Source: Datisca glomerata (taxonomy: Eukaryota; Streptophyta; Magnoliopsida; Cucurbitales; Datiscaceae). From it: a stretch of DNA of 64,000 nt. The position numbers were made by a program, and so were the translations under genes. The stretch spans positions 620,001-684,000 of the forward strand of contig QANY01003970.1 in assembly GCA_003255025.1 (NCBI GenBank). The letters are read 5' to 3'. Positions 55,491-64,000 of the stretch are shown piece by piece (position 1 is the first letter of the stretch; each line of letters opens with the position of its first letter). The notes under the pieces are model-generated. The model saw nothing but the letters and a program-made list of their open reading frames with translations, had not been told where the DNA came from and did no database searches.

Positions 55491-56050
55491 TATATGTCAT
55501 TTCTTAATTTTGATATGATTAAGAATTTGGATGAAGTTGTCATCATTTTGATTGTTGATAATAGGTTCTTTCATTATCAGAAATTGGGAATCTACTAGGC
55601 TCTCCTAGTTCACTAGATTCATGATTTTTAATTAAATTTTTTATTTTTAAAAGGTTTAATTCTTCTTTTATTTATGTGTTTAAATTTTTTAATTTTTTTA
55701 TTTCAATTTTAATATTTTTAATTTCTTTTTGAAGTTCCTGTAAATTAACTTCTTTTTCCTTTCTTTTAACCTTATTGAATTTTTCAAGGGTTTGCGAAAA
55801 GCTTGTAGTATTGTTATTGTTAGACTTAATATTTTCCTTCTTTAGAATTAGTTTCCTAAGTCTTTCTAGGTATTCTTGTTTTAATTCTAGATTTCAAATT
55901 TTGCTAATTAATCCAACAAGAGTTATTCATTTTTATTTAAGACATTAATTTTTTTACAACAACTATCCCTACACCTCATAGTGATGTTAGGAGAATCACT
56001 GTCAGAACTTGAGGAGTTATATTCAGAGAATTTAGGTGATTCAAATTCTC

Positions 56051-56615
56051 CTAAACCTTCTTATTTTTTGAATTGGTTAATTTTATTTTTGACTTGACAT
56101 GTGTTTGAAAAAAGACCATTTTGGCCACATTTAAAACACTTAATTTTACTTTTGTCAAGTCTTTTATTGAGATTTCCTCTAGGATAATTTCTAATCTTAG
56201 AAAAACGTTTGTTAAAATTCTTATTTTTTGAAAAGTATTGTTCAAATTTTTTTTGTGGTGAGGCTTGTGAGACCTTCTAGGGTTTAAATGCATCCTATTT
56301 TTCTAGAAAATAGCAATAGTGGATAAACCATACTGCTCGCAAAAACTACATAATTCATATTTGATAGTTTTATTTTATTTTTTTGTTTGTTTATTGATTT
56401 CATAACAATACGCATTTTTAACTATCATAATCTATGTTTCCTAGGTTATTACTAAGGACTGTTCTTATTTTGTGCGCGAACAAATTAGGTAATCCATTTA
56501 TAGATTCTTCTTTCCCAAAGGATTGATTACTATCATCCATTGTCATTATCCTGGACAAAAATATATTTTTGTACCAGTTAAAATCACTTAGGGTTGGACG
56601 CATAAGATTAGTCAA
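56051..56615 (-). pseudogene. Coat protein and zinc knuckle, copy D
   Basis: MTNLMRPTLSDFNWYKNIFL starts the conserved coat protein motif, followed by INGLPNLFAHKIRTVLSNNL. After a gap caused by deletion, a basic segment (RRSHKPHHKKNLNN) leads to a CCHC-type CFKCGQNGLFSNTC knuckle (about 56,093-56,137, in another frame), in which Ser stands at the usual His-bearing position region. The knuckle would bind the viral RNA. Confidence 0.65.
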
Positions 56616-57025
56616 TTGATCATTGATACGCGAAGTAACATTACTTGGGGTTCCAATAAAGTGTTCAATTATTATATAAAGGAGTGTATTGATGGCATCA
56701 GGTATTGCGTTCTGATTCTCTCCAATAGTTGGGTTTCTTTCAATATCAATCTTTACTGCTGAAATGATGGTATTTCAATTTCTGAATGATTATTTTGGTT
56801 AACAACCTTAACTGAAGAAGATGATTTAGCAGATTTATTCTTCAATTTTTAAAGCATTTTATCAGTCTGTTTATTAAGGGGAACAATATTCAAAGTAGTT
56901 TTATCTGAAAGATTTATTAAGGATTTTTCTTTCAGAGATTCATTAGGTGTAGGTTCATGAAAATCATCAACCTTATTTTCAATTTTATCTAATTATTTAC
57001 CTATTGTAATTAAACTTTGATTTGT

Positions 57026-57721
57026 TCAATTGAGTTGTTCTTTTTCATTAGGTTCTTCTTCCTTTGAAAAAGGAGAAGCAATGATTAAAGAATTTTTATG
57101 GTTAATCATAATTTTTTCATGTGATGGATGACTAGCAATCACCACACTAGAGTCTTCCTTGACCCATTTAAATTTAAAAATTACATTAATATTTTTCTCA
57201 TAAATATCCTCGATATAATCAAGGAAAAATATGTCAACTCTAAATTCTTGCATGAATGCCTTCCATTCAACAAGTATAATTTTTCTTTGATCCAAATTAT
57301 ATGAATCTCTGAACCAATTACGTTTATCGAGATTGGTTGGATCATTATTCTGTTGGGTTAGACCTTCCCCATCTGGCTTGTATTCTTGTTTCAGGGTTCC
57401 TAAATGTAAAACTAAGAGTTGAGGATTAATAGAAGGTAAGGTTCCTTGGAAATCTGATTCTGTGGGTGCATATGGTTCGTTAGATTGTTCAGACTTATTA
57501 TCATAGATTAGCTGACTAACTTGAAAATTTGTAGCTATTCCTCTAAGTTTTAAATTTTTAAATTTTTTTAATTCTTGTTGTAATTGTTGAATCCTAAGAT
57601 CTTGATCATTACTAATGGATGACCCAGAAACGGAATTCATTGTGGTACTAGATTGGTTATACTCCCTAATTTGAGGATTAAACCAGGAATATTGAAGTTG
57701 AATTTTAACACTACCATCCAT
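57026..57721 (-). pseudogene. Gag-like coiled-coil protein segment, copy D (231 codons open)
   Basis: This is the most intact viral frame in the window. It has a short N-terminal part (KIQLQYSWFNPQIREYNQSS), then a coiled-coil-like DQDLRIQQLQQELKKFKNLK. A conserved middle block (LDKRNWFRDSYNLDQRKIIL) and FRVDIFFLDYIEDIYEK follow. It lies between movement and coat protein regions. Homologous pieces are in copies A and C. It could be part of a polyprotein, since no own promoter is visible. Role unknown. Confidence 0.6.
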
Positions 57722-57864
57722 GTACTACTGGATGTAATTTATATCTTCAATTGTGCATTGTATTGAAATGGTTTAGATTTCATTGGTTAGAAGTCAATTA
57801 ATTGGTAAAGTAATATCAGATCACCTAATTATTTTAGGGACTCTAATATTGGCAATACTTTTAC

Positions 57865-58640
57865 TAGATTGGATCAATAGGGTTTGATTCTTTGGACTCT
57901 TATTGATGGCTTAAAAATTCATATTGGTTTTAGTAACTTTGTAATGAATTCTAAAAATCAAAGCTAGGGGTTGGGTGCCTTCTAGGACTTGGTAACCACT
58001 AGTTTTAATATTTAAAGTTAATGATTTTAGAATATGGGGGTCTTCCAATCTAAAAAACAATCGAAATGGATTGAGACATTATAAAGTGAGGATTCTGTTA
58101 ATCCTAAAATACTATCATTAAAATTAGTAAATCTTGCATCTCACAAGGCCAACAAGACAGAGGTATTAGACCTCTCCTTGTGAGTGAATTAACTTCAATC
58201 TAAACTAAACCAAAATGAAGCAAATGACTAGTTTCATGATCTTTCCCAAGAGCATATATTTTTTCAATTATTTTTACATGATGCTGAGACTTAAAGGAAC
58301 AGACCATGTTGATTTGTAAATATTTCTATTAGGAATTTTGGGTGTATTTCATACCCTATGATCTACTTGATCATCTGCTAATTCAAAATGTTCTTCATTT
58401 ATTATGTCAGGTATTAAAGTTATTGTAAACCTATTGCTACTAGAAGAATTATTTTTAAATAATCTATTCATGGCTCAAGAAACTAAATTATTCTTATGAT
58501 TGAAAATTTCATATTGTATTTTGATTGATAATCTGCTATAACTTCTACAACATTTTACCAGGTTGACTCTTAGCCACTTTGCCCCTACAACCACATTACC
58601 CTCAAGATTTACGTATGTAAGAGGTCTTATTGTGGTGCCT
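57865..58640 (-). pseudogene. Movement protein remnant, copy D
   Basis: On the minus strand, the same landmarks as in copy A are seen: a VVVGAKWLRVNL-like start just after the leader, and later a KSLTLNIKTSGYQVLEG stretch (about 57,965-58,020). Stops and frameshifts are spread along it. It belongs to the 30K movement-protein superfamily. Confidence 0.6.
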
Positions 58641-58883
58641 AAAGTAAACCAAATAGAAATTAATATGTCAGCCTCTAGTAAACCAGATTAAATAATCAAA
58701 TATTACAAAGAAATAATGAAGCATAAAAATAACCAGCCACTTGGGAGGAGAGTGGGATTATATAAAAGCAATTATTCATATAAGCAATTGATAAAACAAT
58801 AATAAAAATCAAGCCATAATAGGCGGTGAAGAGATTAATTATGCAGATAAATTAAGTAAACAGTAAATATCCCCACCAGATTT

Positions 58884-58896
58884 GACTCTGATACCA
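58884..58896 (-). other. Primer-binding site of copy D
   Basis: The minus strand reads TGGTATCAGAGTC, preceded by GCATCTTT, as in copies A and B. Confidence 0.8.
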
Positions 58897-59047
58897 AAAG
58901 ATGCGAAATCAAATATGATTATAAAGATATTAAAATGGGGTATTAAGATGCAAAAATTAAACAAGAAAACAGTAAAAGTGTGTGCTCTCAAATAGTTAAG
59001 AGTTGAAAACTCTCAAATAGTTAAAAGTTAAAAAGTAGTTAATATTT

Positions 59048-59078
<31 letters not shown>

Positions 59079-59085
59079 TGAGGGC
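59048..59085. repeat. (TA)n(GA)n microsatellite at the border of copy D
   Basis: TA and GA runs lie just outside the viral leader. Copy A also has TA/GA-type microsatellites just outside its start (7.3-7.56 kb), and the adjoining string ATAGATATGGGTATATTAG resembles AATAGGTATATTGG on the opposite strand near 7.3 kb. Confidence 0.7.
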
Positions 59086-59630
59086 AATTAATAGATATGG
59101 GTATATTAGTAAAACATTAAATAGAAACACTATTAAATTTAAATCAATTGGCGAGATTAATTAAATATTTTCAAAAAGTGCTATTGTTGATTTTTTTAAA
59201 ATGTGTGACAAAATTATATTTAAAATGTAAAATTTGTCTAGATATTATCATATTTATAAATCTAAACCCAATGAAGAGCTTCAATAGTTGGCTTATTTAG
59301 GGAAATAGTCCATTTTTTAAAAATAAGTAAAAGAATGACCGAAGAAAGTTGTATTTGCAAAAATGGTTTTTTAAAACTGTAATATATTTTATGACAGTTA
59401 TTCTATGGTATATTTTAATATACTATAGTAAATTTTTATATACCATGTATATTTTAGAGCGAGATTTTTTAATCCACTGCTTTTCTTCCTCGATCTGGCC
59501 CAGTTTCAGAAAGATAGTTCTAAATCACGACCCCTAATTACAGAAGACGAGTGAGGTGAACTGCAACCACTAATTTCTGAATCACAAACCCTAATTTCTA
59601 AATGGTAACTCCTTCCATTTGTTCACCCAA
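59086..59630. other. AT-rich interval, nothing recognised
   Basis: No gene supported. The short frame at 59,349-59,537 shows no domain. Confidence 0.4.
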
Positions 59631-59633
59631 GTC

Positions 59634-59812
59634 ATAAGAAGAAGGGTGATAGAAAAAGGGAGAGAGCAGGAGAGAGATAGAGAAAGAGGGAAGGGGCATG
59701 ATAGAGAGAAAGAAATAGAGCGAGAGAGAAAAAGAAAGATTGAAGGAGGGTGATAGAAAAAAATGGAGAGATCGCAAGAGAGACAGAGAAAGGTGCGAAG
59801 AAGAGACGTTTT
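59634..59812. repeat. Polypurine tract with a partial duplication
   Basis: GA-rich for about 180 bp. The string GGGTGATAGAAAAA occurs at about 59,644 and 59,748, roughly 104 bp apart, each followed by purine-rich sequence. The minus-strand frame rich in Ser/Leu/Phe is an artefact. Confidence 0.75.
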
Positions 59813-60085
59813 CTTAAATTCAGCCATATTTATAAATATAATTATTTCGGGTCAAATGTTAAAACCATTAAAACTAATGGTCATTAACTATAATTTCCCT
59901 CAATAGTTTGTTGCAAGTATATGATGATTAGTCGTTCAGTCTACCAAAAGAAGATGCCTAAAGGAGTCATTTTTTACATGGGCCTAAAGGAGCCCCTTCA
60001 AGTCATTTGTCTCAAATAATAAACAAAAAATAATATTTATAATCTATAAATTCTTAAAACAACATTATTTTGGAGAAACTTTTGA

Positions 60086-60775
60086 GGGCTCGTTTGGTTC
60101 GCGCTATCCTCATTTATAATTCTCTTATAATTCAATTATCATGTTTGTTTGGAATAATCCTTAAATAAGGTTGTAATTATAATTTCATGCAATCCTAGTT
60201 TGTAATATTTTGAGACAATTGAATTGTAGCAGAAATTTGAAGCAATCTTAATTTACAATATAATTGCAATTCTATTAAACAAAATTACTTTTTGTATGCT
60301 CATATCAAATAAATCTAAAGCTACTTCTTTCTCGAAGTAATTTTATTAATTTAATTAAAATTAACTTTATTAAAGTTTAGTATAACATTAATTTATTTAA
60401 AGATTAATAAAAATAGTTAAAATTTAACTTGAAAATATTTTTTCATTATACCTCTTATTTTATTAATATAACTAAAATTATTTTTTTAATTTATTACAGC
60501 ATTATTAATTTATTAAAATATCAATAAAACTAATTAAAATTAATGGTAAAATTGCACGTCAAAATATTTTTAGATAATACATAACTAAAAGGGCATCTAA
60601 GTAATTTCTTGTTATTTACACAAATTTACAGTAAAAGTTAACTTATACCAAGCATAATAATAATAAATTATCATTTAACACTTCATAGATTATCATACAC
60701 AATCAAACATGACAATCATATTTTACAAGCAATTGAATTGCGATAGTCATTCTAGATTGCGTAAACCAAACGCCC
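60086..60775. mobile_element. MITE-like element, about 690 bp
   Basis: The left end reads GGGCTCGTTTGGTTCGCG and the right end, reverse-complemented, GGGCGTTTGGTTTACGC, giving imperfect terminal inverted repeats of about 17 bp. The interior is very AT-rich and non-coding. The ends resemble hAT- or Harbinger-type MITEs. No clear target-site duplication was seen, so the superfamily is open. Confidence 0.55.
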
Positions 60776-60997
60776 TATTTAATTGTTTTAACTTTTGATT
60801 TTTGACTACTCTACTTTAATTATTGTGTGAATACTCAAGATTGAGAGAGATGAAAGACTCATTTAAGGATCAATCTCCAACACTGGGAATTTTTTCCCAG
60901 CACTGATGTTGGGATTAATTTTGATTGTTAGATTTGGCCAGGTTAATCCCAGCCTTAGATCGCCGCTAGTGTTAAATGACTCTAATCTGTAACATGA

Positions 60998-61522
60998 TGG
61001 ACACCACAACGATACCCTCGTCATTTCAATAACTGCTTGTTGAGGAGTGCCTTGGTGGATGATGGGAGCGCAATGAACATAATATACCTAGTGACCGTGG
61101 AGAAAATGTCCACGGGAGGTCAAACGTTACAAGGGACTTTGCGGCCATTGATCGGTTTCAATGGAGCCATCAGCTACTCGGAAGGAACTCTAACTCTCCC
61201 ACTGTGCGCAGATCCATTTAACCATATGACCGAGTTCATGATACTGGAAACAGCTTCCCCATAAAACGTAATCATGGGGAGAACTTGGCTCCACAAAATG
61301 AAGGATGTACCATCAACATTCTACCAAGTGTTGAAGTACCCGGCACCAGAAGGAGTGAAAACAATAAGGGGCGACCAGGGTGCGGCTCAAATCTGTTCAG
61401 TGATCACTTTAGTATCTGCTAAGAAAAAGGTTACAGAGAAGGCCAAAGGAAAAAGACCTACGGATATAAGGCGGGAGAAGAAACAGTGCCCATATGTTTG
61501 GAAGAAGGGACCCCTAAAATAA
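60998..61522 (+). pseudogene. Protease of the second Ty3 fragment
   Basis: The active site region reads ALVDDGSAMNIIY (about 61,052), followed by LIGFNGAISYSEGTLTLPL and TWLHKMKDVPSTFYQVLKYP. These are the protease and adjacent motifs of Tat elements. There is a frame change at about 61,030 (the preceding NDTLVISITAC is in another frame) and a stop at about 61,262. Confidence 0.7.
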
Positions 61523-61559
61523 CCAACGTTGGTGCCCAACTCGAGGAAAATGAGAAAAA

Positions 61560-62560
61560 GAATTGATAGAATTTCTAAGGGAAAACAGAGATATATTTGC
61601 AGTGGCAACACAAGAGATTCCCGGTATTCCAGAAGAGATAAATAGCCACAGATTGAGCACGGATCTCATTATGAAACTTGTGAAACAAATGAAGAGAAGC
61701 TTCGCTCCTAAACGAAATCAAGCGATCAAATAGGAGGTTGAGAAGCTCTTGGCAGTATACTTCATCAGAGAAGTAAACTACCCTAAATGGCTAGCTAATG
61801 TAGTAATGGTACGAAAGAAGAATGGGAAGTGGAGGATCTGTGTCGACTTCACTGACTTAAACAAGACATGCCCCAAACACGAATACTCGATGCCAAAGAT
61901 AGCTCAAATGGCAGATGCCATTACAGGGCACGGACTTCTCAATGTCATGGATGCTTACTCAGGTTACAATCAGGTGAAAATGTTTCAACCCGATCAGGAA
62001 AAACCTCTTTCATTATTGAGTATGGTGTTTACTGCTACAAAGTCATGCTATTTGGTCTAAAGAACGTTGGTGCAACCTATCAAAGGCTGGTGAAAAAGTC
62101 TTCCACGAGAAGATCAGAAACAATATGGAAGTCTATGTAGATGATATGCTGGTCAAAAGTAAGTAGTGGGAAGACCACATTCAGGACCTTGAAGAAGCCT
62201 TCTCTATTCTAAGGTGAAATTCCATGAAGTTGAACCCGAAGAAATGCACTTTTGGAGTGGCAGCGAGAATGTTCTTTGGACACATAGTTACACAATGAGG
62301 AATCGAAGAAAACCAGGACCAGGTAAAGGCGATCATAGAAATGAGGTCCCTGCGAAACCTCAAACAAATCCAAGGGTTAACGAGAAGACTGACTACCTTG
62401 AACAGGTATATCTCATGATCGACAGACAGATGTAAACCTTTCTTCGAGAGGTTACAGAAAACTCTGCGAGTGGCTTGCATGAAGACTGCGAAGAAGTCTT
62501 TGTCAAAGTTAAAGAGTACCTAACGGCTCCCCCTTACTCTCCAAACCTACTCCCGGTGAA
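61560..62560 (+). pseudogene. RT of the second Ty3 fragment
   Basis: FIREVNYPKWLANVVMVRKK, CVDFTDLNKTCPK and DAYSGYNQVKMF (61,760-61,990) are Tat RT motifs. The palm reads VYVDDMLVKS (about 62,131) in another frame. Stops and frame changes lie at about 61,730, 62,000-62,060 and beyond 62,160. Remains of the thumb (near GVAARMFFGH, about 62,257) are still readable. Confidence 0.75.
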
Positions 62561-62859
62561 CAGCTTATGCTATACGTAGTTGTCTCCACGGGGGTAGTCA
62601 GTGCAGTCCTCATCAAAGAAGAGGAAAGGAAATAGAAATATGTATACTTCATGAACAAAAGTCTTGTAACGGTGGAGACAATATATAAATGAATGGAGAA
62701 ACTAGTACTAGCCATTTTAACTGCGGCACGAAAACTAAGGCCTTATTTCCAAGCCCACAACATCAAGATATTAACTGATTCTCCCATTAAAATCCTTCTA
62801 CACTCGACGGAGGCAAGCGATAGAATATAAAAATGGTCAATTGAGCTAAGCCAATAAGA

Positions 62860-63340
62860 CATCAGTTACGAGCCCATACTTTAATAAAAGGGCAGGCGTT
62901 AGTAGATTTTGTAGCAGACTTCATAGAAGCGGGAGTTGAACGGGAAACCCATCGAACGGGAAAAGATGAAACTTGGAAACTCTTTGTTGATGGTGCTTCA
63001 AACAGTAGAGGAGCAGGATCAGGGGTGGTAGTACAAACTCCCTTTGGATAAATATTGGAAAACTCCATCTCCTTCGAATTCAATGCGTCAAATAATAAAG
63101 CTGAGTACAAAGCGCTGATCGCGGGAGTATCCCTGCTGTGGGAATATGAGGTGACTAATGCTAAAATTTTCTGTGATTCCATGTTAATTGTGAAACAGGT
63201 CACGGGGAATACATAGCAAAAGATGAACGGATAGTGAGTTATTTACAACGGGTAGAGGATCTCCTCAGAAAGATAAAAGAATATAAAATCCAACAAATTC
63301 CAAGAACTGAGAACAGGCACGCTGATGCCCTAGAAAATTT
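62860..63340 (+). pseudogene. Additional RNase H of the second Ty3 fragment
   Basis: WKLFVDGASNSRGAGSGVVV carries the first Asp and SNNKAEYKALIAGV the Glu; IFCDSMLIVKQV carries the second Asp. A stop (about 63,050) and frame changes after 63,200 disrupt it. TENRHADALENFGS (about 63,307) is the C-terminal part. Confidence 0.75.
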
Positions 63341-63539
63341 TGGATCTTCATTACGCTTCCCCTACAAAAGGAACGTCCCTGTAAAAATTTTGAAGAAGCC
63401 AAGCACTTCGTTCCCATGGAGTAACGTGGTTAATGTAGAAATTGTACGGGAACCAAGTTGGCAGAACGACATAATCCACCTACTTGAAGAAAAAACACTT
63501 CCTAAAGACAAACTACTTGCCAAAAAGGTTTAACAATGA

Positions 63540-64000
63540 GGTGTCATATATATGATGATTAACGCGGTATTATATAAAAAAATGTTTGTAGGACCATACA
63601 TGAAGTGTCAACGAGAAAAGGATGCCCGGTATGTGTTAGTGGAAATTCACGAGGGCATATGCGAAAACCATATTAGGGGCAGATCACTTGCCCATAAAAT
63701 CATGAACGAAGGATACTTCTGGTCCAGAATGTGTTAGGATGCCAAACAATAAGCGAAAAGATATGACAAATGTCAGCGTTTCACACCCGTAGCAAAGATG
63801 GCCCCTAGAGAACTCAAAACTCTGGCTAGTCCTAGGCCGTTCATGTAGTGGCCCTAGACATTTTTTTCCACTCCCCATGGCCCCTGTCCAAAAGCATTTT
63901 TTTACTGGTAGCAACAGATTTATTTATTAAATGGATTGAGGCTGAAGCCTTTGCCAGAATCCGTGAGGAAAAAATAAAAGGGTTCCTATGGAGAAAGTTG
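63540..64000 (+). pseudogene. Integrase start of the second Ty3 fragment
   Basis: EIHEGICENHIRGRSLAHKI (about 63,641) and YDKCQRFTPV (about 63,761) represent the HHCC zinc-binding region, with a stop at 63,736. PFFKWIEAE-like sequence near 63,930 is the beginning of the catalytic core, cut by the window end. Confidence 0.7.

Larger units (their letters stand above)
52047..59040 (-). mobile_element. Endogenous pararetrovirus copy D, nearly full length, decayed
   Basis: Minus-strand order: repeated leader, tRNA-Met primer-binding site, movement protein, gag-like coiled coil, coat protein with zinc knuckle, protease, RT remnants, post-RT segment, C-terminal module, and intergenic region truncated before its TATA box. 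It is the most complete copy and keeps a 231-codon open gag-like frame and the DSGA protease site, but all polymerase frames are broken. Confidence 0.85.
60985..64000 (+). mobile_element. Second Ty3 (Tat-like) pol fragment, cut by the window end
   Basis: Protease, RT, additional RNase H and the start of integrase follow each other in Tat order. It lacks gag and a 5' LTR, so it is truncated on the left. It is diverged from the Ty3 element at 40.5-52 kb and more heavily broken. The remainder continues beyond the window. Confidence 0.8.

Noticed and set aside
7981..59040. An active or reactivatable integrated virus
   Set aside because: Every copy has multiple stops, frameshifts and deletions in essential genes.

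Overview
This window is nuclear DNA of a flowering plant, most likely a eudicot. It is AT-rich, has plant-type introns and plant-only transposon lineages, and contains endogenous pararetrovirus copies. I could not place the species. Almost everything recognisable is mobile-element debris. The one plausible intact cellular gene is a small unknown gene on the minus strand near 34.2-34.5 kb. I found no CRISPR, rRNA, tRNA gene or prokaryote-type operon, and no clear candidate for a new biological system. The most unusual feature is the arrangement of the pararetrovirus copies.

Layout. 1-2.0 kb: a decayed Mutator-like (MULE) transposase with two introns. It is followed by a 75-bp tandem repeat block, an oppositely oriented DUF1985-like gene remnant (5.3-3.6 kb) and a second block of related repeats; together these suggest a MULE carrying a DUF1985/Ulp1-type gene. 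6.8 kb: a tRNA-derived SINE with a 21-bp target-site duplication. 7.57-7.98 kb: a foldback element. 7.98-14.42 kb (+) and 14.42-18.96 kb (-): two endogenous Caulimoviridae copies joined tail to tail. 19-25.9 kb: an LTR-like promoter, a C2H2 zinc-finger gene fragment, a possible solo LTR, and a CACTA-like region holding an eIF5A exon fragment. 25.89-31.67 kb: a full-length but decayed Ty1/copia element on the minus strand. 34.0-34.55 kb: the small gene. 36.3-38.3 kb: a third pararetrovirus fragment. 39-39.5 kb: a polypyrimidine tract. 40.5-51.98 kb: a Ty3/gypsy element of the Tat/Ogre type with an intact 913-codon gag, broken pol, a 76-bp minisatellite and a roughly 2.1-kb 3' LTR, but no matching 5' LTR. 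52.0-59.0 kb: a fourth, nearly full-length pararetrovirus copy on the minus strand. 60.1-60.8 kb: a MITE-like element. 61.0 kb to the end: a second Tat-like Ty3 pol fragment cut by the window edge.

How they relate. The four pararetrovirus pieces belong to one family. They share a tRNA-Met primer site, movement protein, coat protein with zinc knuckle, protease, RT, RNase H and an uncharacterised C-terminal module. All reading frames are broken, so none should encode a working virus. Two inverted junctions (near 14,417 and 52,047) point to integration or later rearrangement as inverted concatemers. The movement-protein fragment touching the Ty3 3' LTR suggests that the Ty3 element inserted into one of these copies. 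Domain assignments come from reading motifs only; no database search was run.
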